Source: Caballeronia fortuita
GTDB lineage: Bacteria > Pseudomonadota > Gammaproteobacteria > Burkholderiales > Burkholderiaceae
Direction of reading: 5' to 3'
DNA: 64,000 nucleotides
Assembly: GCF_001544835.2 (NCBI RefSeq)
Contig: NZ_FCNX02000005.1
Coordinates: forward strand, 310,001 to 374,000
The notes under the pieces: generated by a model
Told to the model about the DNA's origin: nothing
What the model saw: the letters and a program-made list of their open reading frames with translations, nothing else
Database searches by the model: none
Part shown: piece after piece, positions 43,397 through 54,173 of the stretch
Position numbering within the stretch: the first letter of the stretch is position 1
How the letters are laid out: each line of letters opens with the position of its first letter
Translations under genes and position numbers: made by a program

Positions 43397-44338
43397 TCAA
43401 GCCAACCCGCGCCTTCGATAATCAAACCAGAACGACAGCCCGACCGAAAGCAGAATCACGACCGTCGCGATGACGGTCCACTGCGTGATGATTTCGCCGA
43501 GCAGCAGCGCGCCTAACCCGACTGCCACCACCGGATTCACATAAAGACAACTCGTCGCGACGATCGTGCTCGTATTGCGGATCAGGAAGTTGTACGCGAC
43601 ATACGCCGCCATCGAACCGATCACCACGAGATACACGAACGACACGCCCGCGCCGATGCCCACATGCGTCAGCCGCTCGCCCGACGCGAACGCGATTGCA
43701 GTCGCAATGAATCCGCCCAGGCCGATCTGCAGCGCCGTCGACATAAGAAGATCGGATGGCTGCGGCAGACGCGTCGCCAGATGCGCGCCGCCCGCCCAGA
43801 AGATCGCGGCGCACAGAATCGCCAGCGTGCCGACCGTCGAGCTCGGCGAAGGATCGCCGTGATTGAGCAGCACGATGCCGATCAGCCCGAGCGCCACTGC
43901 GAACCACTCGCCTTTCGCGACGCCGCGTCCGCTGAGCGCGGTGAAGATCGTCGCGAAGAGCGGGACGGTCGCGACCATCACCGCCGCCGTGCCGGTGCCG
44001 ACCGTACGCATGCCGTAGGCCATCATCCCGCTCGACAAACCTTCGAGCAGCGTGCCGACGATCGCCGCATTGCGCACCTCGCGCGCACTCGGCCACGCCG
44101 ACTTGCGATGCACGGCGATCGCGAATAGCCCGATGCCGGCGATCAGGTTGCGCAGCCCGCCGAGCATGAGCGGCGGAAAGGAATCGAGCGCGAGATGGAT
44201 GCCGAGATACGTCGATCCCCACACGAGATAGACGACCGTCAGCGCGAGCGCGACCCGTCCTTTGAACGAGCGCGGCGGGCGAAACGGAAAACGATCAGGG
44301 AAGCTGAACGGCAGACGCGGCGGAGGCAGAGCGGACAT
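43397..44338 (-). CDS. yedA: EamA/DMT family exporter (YedA-like)
   Basis: The 313-aa inner-membrane protein has two EamA domains of about five helices each (VALALTVVYLVWGSTYLGIH near residue 30; the second from about 175). The N-terminus and the PPLMLGGLRNLIAG segment resemble YedA. Such carriers export metabolites or drugs; the substrate is unknown. It is separated by 152 bp from the glycosyltransferase gene and diverges from the thiC leader. Confidence 0.85.
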   Translation of the reverse strand: MSALPPPRLPFSFPDRFPFRPPRSFKGRVALALTVVYLVWGSTYLGIHLALDSFPPLMLGGLRNLIAGIGLFAIAVHRKSAWPSAREVRNAAIVGTLLEGLSSGMMAYGMRTVGTGTAAVMVATVPLFATIFTALSGRGVAKGEWFAVALGLIGIVLLNHGDPSPSSTVGTLAILCAAIFWAGGAHLATRLPQPSDLLMSTALQIGLGGFIATAIAFASGERLTHVGIGAGVSFVYLVVIGSMAAYVAYNFLIRNTSTIVATSCLYVNPVVAVGLGALLLGEIITQWTVIATVVILLSVGLSFWFDYRRRGLA

Positions 44339-44561
44339 GCATCACTCCGCGACAGCTGCGCGCCGGAGGAAAACAGGCAAAACCAGACAGGACGGCATGG
44401 CGTAACACGAAGGGGAATGGCGCTGGAACGGACCGCGCGATGCCCGGGAAAACCCGGAAATGCGCGGCGCCCGCCATTATGCAGTAAGCGCCGGAATCCA
44501 TCGGGGCATTTTCGGGATGGTTGCCAAGACGCCACGCCCCGGTGTAACGTGTCGGCTGCTA

Positions 44562-44683
44562 ACGCGGGGGTCCTGCGTTGCACATCGCGGTTTCGGCGGC
44601 TTTATCGGCGAGACACGCTTCGTGCGGCGTGGGTGAGAAATACCCTTTGAACCTGATCTGGATAATGCCAGCGCAGGGAAGCG
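44562..44683 (+). promoter_or_regulatory. TPP riboswitch (THI element) of thiC
   Basis: The conserved core is present: GGGTGAGAAATACCC (TGAGA pyrimidine sensor), then TTGAACCTGATCTGGATAAT and GCCAGCGCAGGGAAG, with the 5' arm CGCGGGGGTCCTGCG. It lies 144 bp upstream of thiC. Binding of thiamine pyrophosphate should reduce thiC expression. Confidence 0.95.
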
Positions 44684-44760
44684 TTCGGGTTCCAAGGTCC
44701 GCAGCATCCGCACCGCTTCTACCGAACCCGTACCTTTCCATCTCGTTCCTCCCTGTTTAG

Positions 44761-46758
<1,998 letters not shown>

Positions 46759-46779
46759 TGCCGGTATCGTGCTGACGAC

Positions 46780-46817
46780 GGCCTGCCGCGCGCACTGCGC
46801 GGCAGGCCGCTTTTTTG
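46780..46817 (+). terminator. Rho-independent terminator after thiC
   Basis: GGCCTGCCGCG and CGCGGCAGGCC pair over 11 bp with a 7-nt loop, followed by GC and six T. Confidence 0.92.
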
Positions 46818-47016
46818 TGCGCGTCGGGCGCGACGGCGCGCTGCGATTGGCTCGGCCGATCATCGGATAGATCGGGCATCTTTTCTGCTCGTTGGAGGAC
46901 GAACCGGCGAAAAACGTGGCGCTCGGTTGTCCGACGCCGAAACGGTCGTCCGCGCCTCCAACGGGGCGGACTCGAACCGCAGCCGATTCATCTCATCATC
47001 GAATTGGAGAGTCGAC

Positions 47017-47229
47017 ATGAAAAACATCAAACAGATCGGCGCCGCTGCAATGGTCGTTGCGTTCCTGGGAGGACTGACCGCTTGCGGCGACATGACCACG
47101 CGTCAACGGGATACCGCGATCGGAGCAGGCGTGGGCGCCGCCGGCGGTGCGGTGATCGGCGGCAGCGCGCTTTCGACCCTGGGCGGCGCGGCGGTCGGCG
47201 GGGTAATCGGCAATCAGGTCGGCAAGTAA
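47017..47229 (+). CDS. Glycine-zipper lipoprotein (OsmB-like)
   Basis: The 70-aa precursor has a lipoprotein signal (MKNIKQIGAAAMVVAFLGGL then TACG, lipobox LTAC) and a mature glycine-zipper region (AIGAGVGAAGGAVIGGSALS and on). OsmB-like proteins are small outer-membrane lipoproteins induced by osmotic or stationary-phase stress. GGAGAG precedes the ATG. Confidence 0.85.
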   Translation: MKNIKQIGAAAMVVAFLGGLTACGDMTTRQRDTAIGAGVGAAGGAVIGGSALSTLGGAAVGGVIGNQVGK

Positions 47230-47402
47230 GCGACGCGCCGGCACATCGTCGTTTCATTTCTGTTACATAAAGGAGCCCCCGTAATGCTTTGTCACATGAC
47301 GCGGGGCGCCCGCTTCTCGCCGTTCGGCTAAGCTGATTCTTGACGGACCCCGTGCGTCGAAACCTTTCCAAGCGTCCGGCAGCCGTAGCAAGGAGCAGCA
47401 TC

Positions 47403-47915
47403 ATGATTCCCGCCCGCAGTCTTTTCGGACCCGCAACGGCCGCCGCCGCGCTCGCCGCCGGGCTTCTACTCAGCGGGTGCTACTACCCTTACGGTTATCC
47501 CGCGTATCCCGCGTATCCGCCGGCTCCGGTGGTCGGCGCGGCCTATACGCAGCGGGAATTCGCATTGCCGGCTTCCGGCACGGCAGCCGCGACAGCGTCA
47601 TCGGCAACCTTGCCGCCGCAGTACGAATACGCCGTGGGCTCGCCCTATTCCGACTACTACCAGACCTATCCGTATCCCTATCCGTACTACCCGCCTGCCT
47701 ACTACGGCTACCCCTACTACGGCTACGGATACGGCTACGGCTATCCCGCCGTCTCGTTCAGCTTCGGCTACTGGGGCGGAAGCGGCTGCTGCTGGGGCCA
47801 CGGCTGGCACGGCGGCGGATGGCACGGCGGAGGCGGCGGCTGGCACGGAGGCGGCGGCGGATGGCATGGCGGCGGCAGCGGCTGGCACGGCGGCGGCGGC
47901 GGCCACGGACACTGA
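47403..47915 (+). CDS. Tyr/Gly/His-rich lipoprotein
   Basis: The 170-aa precursor has lipobox LSGC (Cys26) and an unusual mature sequence: a Tyr/Pro-rich stretch (YYPYGYPAYPAYPPAP; YYQTYPYPYPYYPPAYYGYP) followed by a tail of WHGGG repeats rich in His and Gly with a CCWGHGWHGG motif. The His/Cys content could bind metal such as Cu or Ni, but this is an inference. It is not a recognised family. The start at 47403 is preceded by AAGGAG. Confidence 0.7.
   Translation: MIPARSLFGPATAAAALAAGLLLSGCYYPYGYPAYPAYPPAPVVGAAYTQREFALPASGTAAATASSATLPPQYEYAVGSPYSDYYQTYPYPYPYYPPAYYGYPYYGYGYGYGYPAVSFSFGYWGGSGCCWGHGWHGGGWHGGGGGWHGGGGGWHGGGSGWHGGGGGHGH
47806..47913 (+). repeat. Degenerate GGC/TGGCACGGCGGC repeats
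   Basis: Six or so imperfect copies of a TGGCACGG(C/A)GGC-type unit encode the W-H-G-G-G tail of the lipoprotein at 47403-47915. Unit spacing varies between 15 and 24 bp. Confidence 0.75.
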
Positions 47916-48180
47916 GCGCGCGCAACGAAACGAAAACTGAGACACGATGCCCCGTTGCGCGCGGCGGCGTAACAGCACTGCAACATTTTCTGATCGACCC
48001 GCGCGTTCGAACAGGAATCCGTAACTGTGCGCCCGCGCACTTTCCTTATCCGACAAGGCTTCGGCGCTATTCGCCAGACGTTTGGCACGATTTTGGCTAC
48101 ATAGCTCCCCTATTCATCGCGCCGCGACGGCGACCAGCGTCGCGGAGTCTTCGCGCACTTTCCGTATCGGGGGATCGGAC

Positions 48181-48309
48181 ATGATGGCCTTTGTGTTTTT
48201 TCTGCTGTGGATGCTCGCCTCGCTCGGCCTTTTGACCGTGTGGGTGTTCCGTCAGACGCCGTCTGCCGGTCGCGACGAACCCGCGCCGGGCGCGATCGCC
48301 GAAAGCTAA
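48181..48309 (+). CDS. Small single-pass membrane protein, 42 aa
   Basis: MMAFVFFLLWMLASLGLLTV forms one membrane helix, followed by a short soluble tail (FRQTPSAGRDEPAPGAIAES). GGGGGATCGGAC precedes the ATG. Function unknown; it could be coexpressed with the lactate permease 183 bp downstream. Confidence 0.55.
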   Translation: MMAFVFFLLWMLASLGLLTVWVFRQTPSAGRDEPAPGAIAES

Positions 48310-48491
48310 AAGCATCGACGGCTCGGGCGCGTGCATTCACGCCTTGACGCAGGCCGTTCGCGCCCTATTCTTAGTGTGCGCGTTATGCGGTTGCTTAAGC
48401 CTGCGGCGACCTGCTGCTGAACATCGAACTCCACGCGCATCGCGGCAACGCCATGCGCCGCTCCCGCTCATGACAAAACGAAGGAGACCCG

Positions 48492-50093
48492 ATGTTTCAT
48501 CAGCTACTCACCCCGATCGCCAACTCCCTGTTCGCATCGTTCATCGTCGCCGCGCTGCCGATCATCCTCGTGCTCGTACTGCTCGGCTGGGCGCGCCGTC
48601 CGGCGTGGCAGGCGTCGCTCGCCGGGCTGATTCTCGCGCTCGTCATCGCCGTGGCGGGCTGGCATTTTCCGGTCGGGCTCGCGCTCGATTCGGTCGCGGC
48701 CGGCGCCGTCTTCGCGCTGTGGCCCGTCATGTGGATCGTGTTCGCCGCGATCCTCCTTTACAACGTTGCGCAGCGCTCGGGCCGGTTCGAGGCGTTTCGC
48801 GTCTGGATGATCGATAACCTGCCGAACGACCGGCGCATCGTGCTCGTCGTGATCGGCTTTTCGTTCGGCGCCTTGCTCGAAGGGATCTCCGGCTTCGGCA
48901 CGCCGATCGCGATCACGAGTTCGCTCCTGATCCTGCTCGGCTTCCCGACGCTCGAAGCGCTCACCTTCACGCTGATCTTCAATACGGCCCCGGTCGCGTT
49001 CGGCGCGCTCGGCGTGCCGATCACCGTGCTCGGCGCCGTCACGCACCTGCCCACCGATGCGCTCGCAAAAATGGTCGGGCGTCAGTTGCCGCTCTTCGCG
49101 TTCCTTCTGCCCTTTTACGTGATCGGCATCTACGCGGGCTTTCGCAACATGATGCGCATCTGGCCCGTGCTGCTCGTCTCGGGCGGCGCCTTCGCGCTCA
49201 CGCAGTTCGTCACGTCGAACTACGTCAGCTACGCGCTGACCGACGTGCTCTCGTCGCTCGTCTCGCTGATCCTGACGATCGCGTTCCTGCGCGTGTGGAA
49301 GCCCGTTGCCGACGAGCGCTTCGCGGTCAACGCCGCGCGCCTCGGCGACACGCGCTCGTCGATTCCGGGCGGACAGGGCTGGGTGCCGTGGATCGTCGTG
49401 TCGGTGGTCGTGATCGTGTGGACGGTGCTCAAGATCTTCATGATCGGCGACGTCAAAATCGCCTGGCCGGGCCTCGACAAGGCCGTCTACATCACGCTCT
49501 ACAACCAGCCCTACGGCGCGATCTGGGACTTCCAGCCGCTCGCGACCGGCACCGCGATACTGGTGGCGTCGATCATCACCGCGCTGCTCGTGAAGCTTCC
49601 CGCGCGCGAATACGCCGCATCCATCGTCGATACCTGGGTGCAGACGCGCATCGCGATCCTGACGGTGGCGACCATCGTCGGACTCGCGTACCTGATGAAC
49701 TACTCGGGCATGAACTACACGCTGGGTCTCGGCGTGGCGTCGGTCGGGCCGTTCTTCCCGCTCGTGTCCGCGTTCCTCGGCTGGGTGGCGGTGTTCCTTT
49801 CCGGCAGCGATACGTCGGGCAACGCGCTCTTCGGCAATCTGCAGGTGGTCGCGGCGAACCAGCTCAATCTCAATCCGGTGCTGATGGCGGCGACGAATTC
49901 ATCGGGCGGCGTGATGGGCAAGATGATCTCGCCGCAAAACATCTCGACCGGCGTGGCGACGACTGAGCTCAAAGGCAAGGAAGGCCTCGTTTTCGCGCGC
50001 ACGTTCAAGCATTCGATCCTGCTGACGATCGTGCTCGGCGTGCTCGTGTGGCTGCAGCAGAACGTGCTGACGTGGATGATCCCGCCGCATTGA
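48492..50093 (+). CDS. lctP: L-lactate permease
   Basis: The 533-aa inner-membrane permease of the LctP family has 12 or more hydrophobic segments. Family signatures include VVIGFSFGALLEGISGFGTP, VTVLGAV/PVAFGALGVPI, SGSDTSGNALFGNLQ and SGGVMGKMISPQNI. It imports L- or D-lactate and glycolate with protons. AAGGAGA sits 8 bp before the ATG. Length is close to E. coli LldP (551 aa). Confidence 0.95.
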   Translation: MFHQLLTPIANSLFASFIVAALPIILVLVLLGWARRPAWQASLAGLILALVIAVAGWHFPVGLALDSVAAGAVFALWPVMWIVFAAILLYNVAQRSGRFEAFRVWMIDNLPNDRRIVLVVIGFSFGALLEGISGFGTPIAITSSLLILLGFPTLEALTFTLIFNTAPVAFGALGVPITVLGAVTHLPTDALAKMVGRQLPLFAFLLPFYVIGIYAGFRNMMRIWPVLLVSGGAFALTQFVTSNYVSYALTDVLSSLVSLILTIAFLRVWKPVADERFAVNAARLGDTRSSIPGGQGWVPWIVVSVVVIVWTVLKIFMIGDVKIAWPGLDKAVYITLYNQPYGAIWDFQPLATGTAILVASIITALLVKLPAREYAASIVDTWVQTRIAILTVATIVGLAYLMNYSGMNYTLGLGVASVGPFFPLVSAFLGWVAVFLSGSDTSGNALFGNLQVVAANQLNLNPVLMAATNSSGGVMGKMISPQNISTGVATTELKGKEGLVFARTFKHSILLTIVLGVLVWLQQNVLTWMIPPH

Positions 50094-50202
50094 CCGTCGC
50101 CGTTTCCCGCTTCTTGCGCTTTCGTTCGGCGGATGAATTTCGATACGGGCGCGGTGCTAACATGCGCGGACTTTCGACAAGCCTTCCGAAGTCCGCCTCG
50201 CC

Positions 50203-51135
50203 ATGTCATCCGCCAATCTGCTGCAACTGATCGTGCTCGCCGCCCTGTGGGGCGCGTCGTTTCTCTTTATTCGCGTCGGCGTTGCCGAGTTCGGCGTCGC
50301 ACCGCTGATGGCCTTGCGCGTGGGCATCGGCGCCGTGTTCCTGATCGCGATGCTGCTTTCGCGCCGCCCGCTTGCCGCCACCGTCGCGACGCTCCGGGCG
50401 CGCTGGCTCCAGTTGCTCGTGGTCGGCATTCTGAATTCGGCCGCGCCCTTCTGTCTTTTTGCCTATGCCGAACTGACGCTGTCGGCCGGCGCAACCTCCG
50501 TCATCAACGCGACGACGCCGCTCTTCGGCGCGCTTGTCGCCTTCCTGTGGCTCAAGGACCGCCTGACGACCGCGCGCACGATCGGCATGGCGATCGGCTT
50601 CGCGGGCGTGCTCGTGCTCGTGTGGAACCAGATCGCGCCGGAGCACGCCCAGCACGACGCCGCGCTGCCGGTGCAGGGCATGCTCGCCGCGGCGGCGGCG
50701 CTCGCGGCATCGGCACTGTACGGCGTCGCGGGCAACTTCGCGAAGAAGTACCTGATGGACGTCGACGCGATGACCAACGCGGCCGGCAGCATGATGGGCG
50801 CAACCCTCACGCTCGCACCGATCGCGTTCCTCACCTGGCCCGCCGCGCCGGTTTCCGCGCACGCCTGGGGCGCGGTGCTGGCGCTCGGCATCGGCTGCAC
50901 GGGCATCGCCTATTTCATCTATTTCCATCTGGTGGCGGTCGCGGGCCCCGCGCGCGCGATGACCGTCACCTTCGTGATTCCGCTCTTCGGCATCTTGTGG
51001 GGCGCGCTCTTTCTCGGCGAACACGTTTCGCTGATGATGATCGCCGGCTGCTCGATCGTGCTCGCGGGCACCGCGCTCGCGACGGGCGTCGTGAAGCGCC
51101 TGCCGTTTTCTGGACGGCGCAAGCTCGCGCCGTGA
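50203..51135 (+). CDS. EamA/DMT family transporter
   Basis: The 310-aa protein has ten membrane segments in two EamA repeats (LIVLAALWGASFLFIRVGVA near the start; the second from about 155). Motifs such as NATTPLFGALVAFLWL and VTFVIPLFGILWGALFLGE are typical of drug/metabolite exporters. The substrate is unknown. It is paralogous to, but clearly different from, the exporter at 43397-44338. Confidence 0.88.
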   Translation: MSSANLLQLIVLAALWGASFLFIRVGVAEFGVAPLMALRVGIGAVFLIAMLLSRRPLAATVATLRARWLQLLVVGILNSAAPFCLFAYAELTLSAGATSVINATTPLFGALVAFLWLKDRLTTARTIGMAIGFAGVLVLVWNQIAPEHAQHDAALPVQGMLAAAAALAASALYGVAGNFAKKYLMDVDAMTNAAGSMMGATLTLAPIAFLTWPAAPVSAHAWGAVLALGIGCTGIAYFIYFHLVAVAGPARAMTVTFVIPLFGILWGALFLGEHVSLMMIAGCSIVLAGTALATGVVKRLPFSGRRKLAP

Positions 51136-51263
51136 CGCAGACGCTTCCGCAACGCCTCGCCGCCTATGCGTAGCCCTTTTCTTCAGGATGGTGAAATTTC
51201 CTGGATGACCGTTGCGAGCTGCATCGCACCGCGTCATCCTTCGCGTTTTTGCCGGGAGGCGTC

Positions 51264-51791
51264 ATGGGTCATCCATTTGCCAAAATCAAGCACGAAATGA
51301 TGAAGATGGTCGCACCGACGCTCTTTTTCTTCGTGGTCCTGCATGCCGTCGTCATCATCCGCGCGCTGATGGTGAAAAGCACCGGTATCTCGCTTCCCAC
51401 TTCCATCTCGGTGATCGTGGCGTCGCTGATTCTCGGCAAGGCCGTGTTGCTCGCGGATATGCTGCCCTTCATCAACCGCTATCCGGATCATCCGCTGATC
51501 TGGAACGCCGCATGGAAAACGCTCATTTACACAGTCATCGCGGGCATCCTGCACTATCTCGAGCGCCTCTTCGATTTCTGGAAGGAGACGCATGGTCTTG
51601 CCGCGGCCAATCACATGCTCCTCGCGCATATCAACTGGCCGCAGTTCTGGGCCATCCAGATCCTGCTGTTCCTGATGATCGGCAACTACTGCGCCTTCTC
51701 GGAACTGGGCCGCGTGATCGGGCGCGATGCGCTGAAGTCGTACTTCTTCGGACCGCGCGTCGATTTGCCCGCGCAATGGCAAAAGAACTGA
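51264..51791 (+). CDS. Predicted four-helix membrane protein
   Basis: The 175-aa protein has four hydrophobic segments (APTLFFFVVLHAVVIIRALM; SISVIVASLILGKAVLLADM; TLIYTVIAGILHYLERLFDF; WAIQILLFLMIGNYCAFSEL), with a short charged C-terminus. It belongs to no family I can name. The ATG at 51264 follows GGGAGG by 5 bp; an upstream TTG is unlikely. Confidence 0.75.
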   Translation: MGHPFAKIKHEMMKMVAPTLFFFVVLHAVVIIRALMVKSTGISLPTSISVIVASLILGKAVLLADMLPFINRYPDHPLIWNAAWKTLIYTVIAGILHYLERLFDFWKETHGLAAANHMLLAHINWPQFWAIQILLFLMIGNYCAFSELGRVIGRDALKSYFFGPRVDLPAQWQKN

Positions 51792-51792
51792 A

Positions 51793-52206
51793 CTAGTCGC
51801 CGCGCACCGGCCCTCGCCCGGCCTTGATCGCGCCGCGCTTCACCTTGCCTTCGACGCGCCGCAACTGCGATGCGCGCGTCGGCCTCGTCGCGATGCGCGC
51901 GCGCCGCGTCACCGAAACGCTGCGGATCAGCTCGTCGAGACGTGCGAGCGCGGCGGCGCGGTTCATGTCCTGCGTCCGATGCTCCTGTGCCTTGATGACG
52001 ACCACGCCCTCGCGCGTGACGCGGCTGTCGGCGAGCGCGAGCAGTCGCGCCTTGATGTGCTCCGGCAACGACGACGCGCGGATGTCGAAGCGCAGATGGA
52101 TCGCGCTCGACACCTTGTTGACGTTCTGACCGCCCGCGCCCTGCGCGCGCACGGCTGTCAGCTCGATCTCGTTCGGCGGCACGCTGAGGCTGTCGGTGAT
52201 GGTCAT
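51793..52206 (-). CDS. arfB: Alternative ribosome-rescue factor ArfB (RF-1 domain peptidyl-tRNA hydrolase)
   Basis: The 137-aa protein has the release-factor loop RAQGAGGQNVNKVSSAIHLR with the catalytic GGQ, then the positively charged C-terminus (RPTRASQLRRVEGKVKRGAIKAGR) that enters the mRNA channel of stalled ribosomes. It hydrolyses peptidyl-tRNA on non-stop messages. Its ATG overlaps the recD stop by 4 bp, so it appears translationally coupled to recCBD. Confidence 0.94.
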   Translation of the reverse strand: MTITDSLSVPPNEIELTAVRAQGAGGQNVNKVSSAIHLRFDIRASSLPEHIKARLLALADSRVTREGVVVIKAQEHRTQDMNRAAALARLDELIRSVSVTRRARIATRPTRASQLRRVEGKVKRGAIKAGRGPVRGD

Positions 52207-54173
52207 CGTTGGAAATCCTTCGATAAGCGCTGCATTCTCGCGGCCAGTCCGGAATCGCGCCGCGTCGGCTCCCTGACCGCCTGCGCGAAGATCGCTGCCG
52301 AGCCGATTACTTCGATTCTGCGCTTCGCCCGCGTGATCGCCGTATAAACCAGTTCGCGCGACAGCACGCGCACGAATGCGCCCGGCAGCACGAGCGCCGC
52401 ATGCTCGAACTCCGAGCCCTGCGACTTGTGCACGGTGAGCGCGAACGCGGTGTCGTGCGGCGGCAGCGCGGCGGGCGACACGTAGCGCAGCGCGCCATCA
52501 GCCATGCGGAACGCGACCCGCAACAGGCCGTCCACGCCCGGCAGCGCAATGCCGATATCGCCGTTGAAAAGCCCGAGCGCGTAGTCGTTGCGCGTGACGA
52601 TCACCGGCCGCCCGGCAAACCATTGCGCACCGAGCGCAAGCGCGATGCCCGCCTGCTCGCGCACTTTTCCGGCGACGCGCGCATTCACTTCGTCGACGCC
52701 GCGCGGCCCTTTGCGCGTCGCGCACAGCACGCGGAAACGATTGAGCGCGTCGAAAAGCAACGCGTGATCGGTCTGCGCGCCATCGAGCGCGCCGGCCAGT
52801 GCTTCGGCGTACGGCGCGAAACCTTTGGCGAGGCGGGCGAGCGTGCGCTCGGACAGCGCCGCGTCGCCATCGTCGACGAGCGCGGCCGCGCGCTCGCCGG
52901 AGGGATCGAGTGCATCGAGCGCGGCTTTTTCGTCGCCGTCGCGGATCGCGACCGACAGACGGCCGATATCCGATTCGAGCCCGAAACGATAGTTCTTCTG
53001 CAGCCACACGACGCAATCGGTCAGCGCGGGTTCGGCCTTCGTGTCGAAGAGATCGCCGAAGCCTTGCGCATCGCCGGCGGACGCGGCGTTCGGCAGCGCC
53101 GCTTCGAGCCGCTTCGCATCGACCGAAAGCGCCGCCGCGATCCGCGCCACGCCCGCGCGGCTGAACGACGGCTGCGCACTCAATTCCGCGAACACCGCGC
53201 CCGCTTCCACCGCCGACAACTGATCCTTGTCGCCGAGCATCACGAGGCGGCTCGCCGGCGCGACGGCTTCGAGCAGATGCGCGGCGAGCGCGACGTCGAT
53301 CATCGACGCTTCGTCGACGACGATCACATCGTAAGGCAAAGGATTGTCCCGATGATGCCGGAACCGCCCGTCCGACTGCGCGCCCAAGAGCCGCTGCAAC
53401 GTGAACGACGTGCGCGGCAGACGCGCGGCGAGTTCGGCGGGCAGCGTATCCGCGCGTTCGATGAGCGCCTCCTGCATGCGCTGCGCGGCCTTGCCGGTCG
53501 GCGCGGCGAGCGCGATGCGCAAGCCTGGATCGGCATCGAGAAGGCACGCGAGCACGCCGACGACGGTCGTCGTCTTGCCGGTGCCCGGCCCCCCGCTCAC
53601 GATCGTCAGCCGTCCCGCCAGCGCGACGAACGCGGCGACGCGCTGCCAGTCGATGTCATCGTCGGCGCGCGGCCCGAAATAACGCGCGATGCGCTCCGCC
53701 TGCCGCGCGATGTCCTCTCGCGGAACGGGCACGCCCGCCTCGCGCGAGCGTTCGACGAGCGCGCGCGCGAGCCGCCGTTCGTAGTCGTAATAGCGCGCGA
53801 GATAAAGCCGCCCGTCCTCATCGATGACGAGCGGCAGCAGATCCGCCGCGTCCGCGCGCGCGTCGCTGCGCACGAGGCAAGCAACGCCGCTCGCAAGCAG
53901 CGCATCGCGCGCCTCGTTGAAACGCGCTTCGTGACGGCGCGCGAGCGCGGCGAGCGGCAGACACACGTGGCCCTGCGCGGTCGCGCGGCTCATCGCGAGC
54001 GCGGCGCGTTCGGCCCACAGCGCGCCGGCTTCGTCCGCGCCGAGCCGGGACGCGAGCGCGCTCATGCGGCGCGCGAAACCTTCGGCGAGCGCCGCGTTTT
54101 CATCGGCGGGCGCGGGCACGGGGCGCGCGGGGTCGAGCGCGTCGAATGTTTCGAAGGCGTCGGGCATGCTCAT
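52203..54173 (-). CDS. recD: Exodeoxyribonuclease V alpha subunit RecD
   Basis: The 656-aa 5'-3' helicase subunit of RecBCD has Walker A SGGPGTGKTTTVVG near residue 194, VDEASMIDVALAAHLLEA (Walker B), LGDKDQLSAVEAGAVF, a NYRFGLESDIG block and the C-terminal FALTVHKSQGSEF and YTAITRAKR motifs. It takes part in double-strand break repair and DNA degradation. The start at 54173 overlaps the recB stop (ATGA, 4 bp); an ATG two codons later is an alternative. Confidence 0.95.
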   Translation of the reverse strand: MSMPDAFETFDALDPARPVPAPADENAALAEGFARRMSALASRLGADEAGALWAERAALAMSRATAQGHVCLPLAALARRHEARFNEARDALLASGVACLVRSDARADAADLLPLVIDEDGRLYLARYYDYERRLARALVERSREAGVPVPREDIARQAERIARYFGPRADDDIDWQRVAAFVALAGRLTIVSGGPGTGKTTTVVGVLACLLDADPGLRIALAAPTGKAAQRMQEALIERADTLPAELAARLPRTSFTLQRLLGAQSDGRFRHHRDNPLPYDVIVVDEASMIDVALAAHLLEAVAPASRLVMLGDKDQLSAVEAGAVFAELSAQPSFSRAGVARIAAALSVDAKRLEAALPNAASAGDAQGFGDLFDTKAEPALTDCVVWLQKNYRFGLESDIGRLSVAIRDGDEKAALDALDPSGERAAALVDDGDAALSERTLARLAKGFAPYAEALAGALDGAQTDHALLFDALNRFRVLCATRKGPRGVDEVNARVAGKVREQAGIALALGAQWFAGRPVIVTRNDYALGLFNGDIGIALPGVDGLLRVAFRMADGALRYVSPAALPPHDTAFALTVHKSQGSEFEHAALVLPGAFVRVLSRELVYTAITRAKRRIEVIGSAAIFAQAVREPTRRDSGLAARMQRLSKDFQR

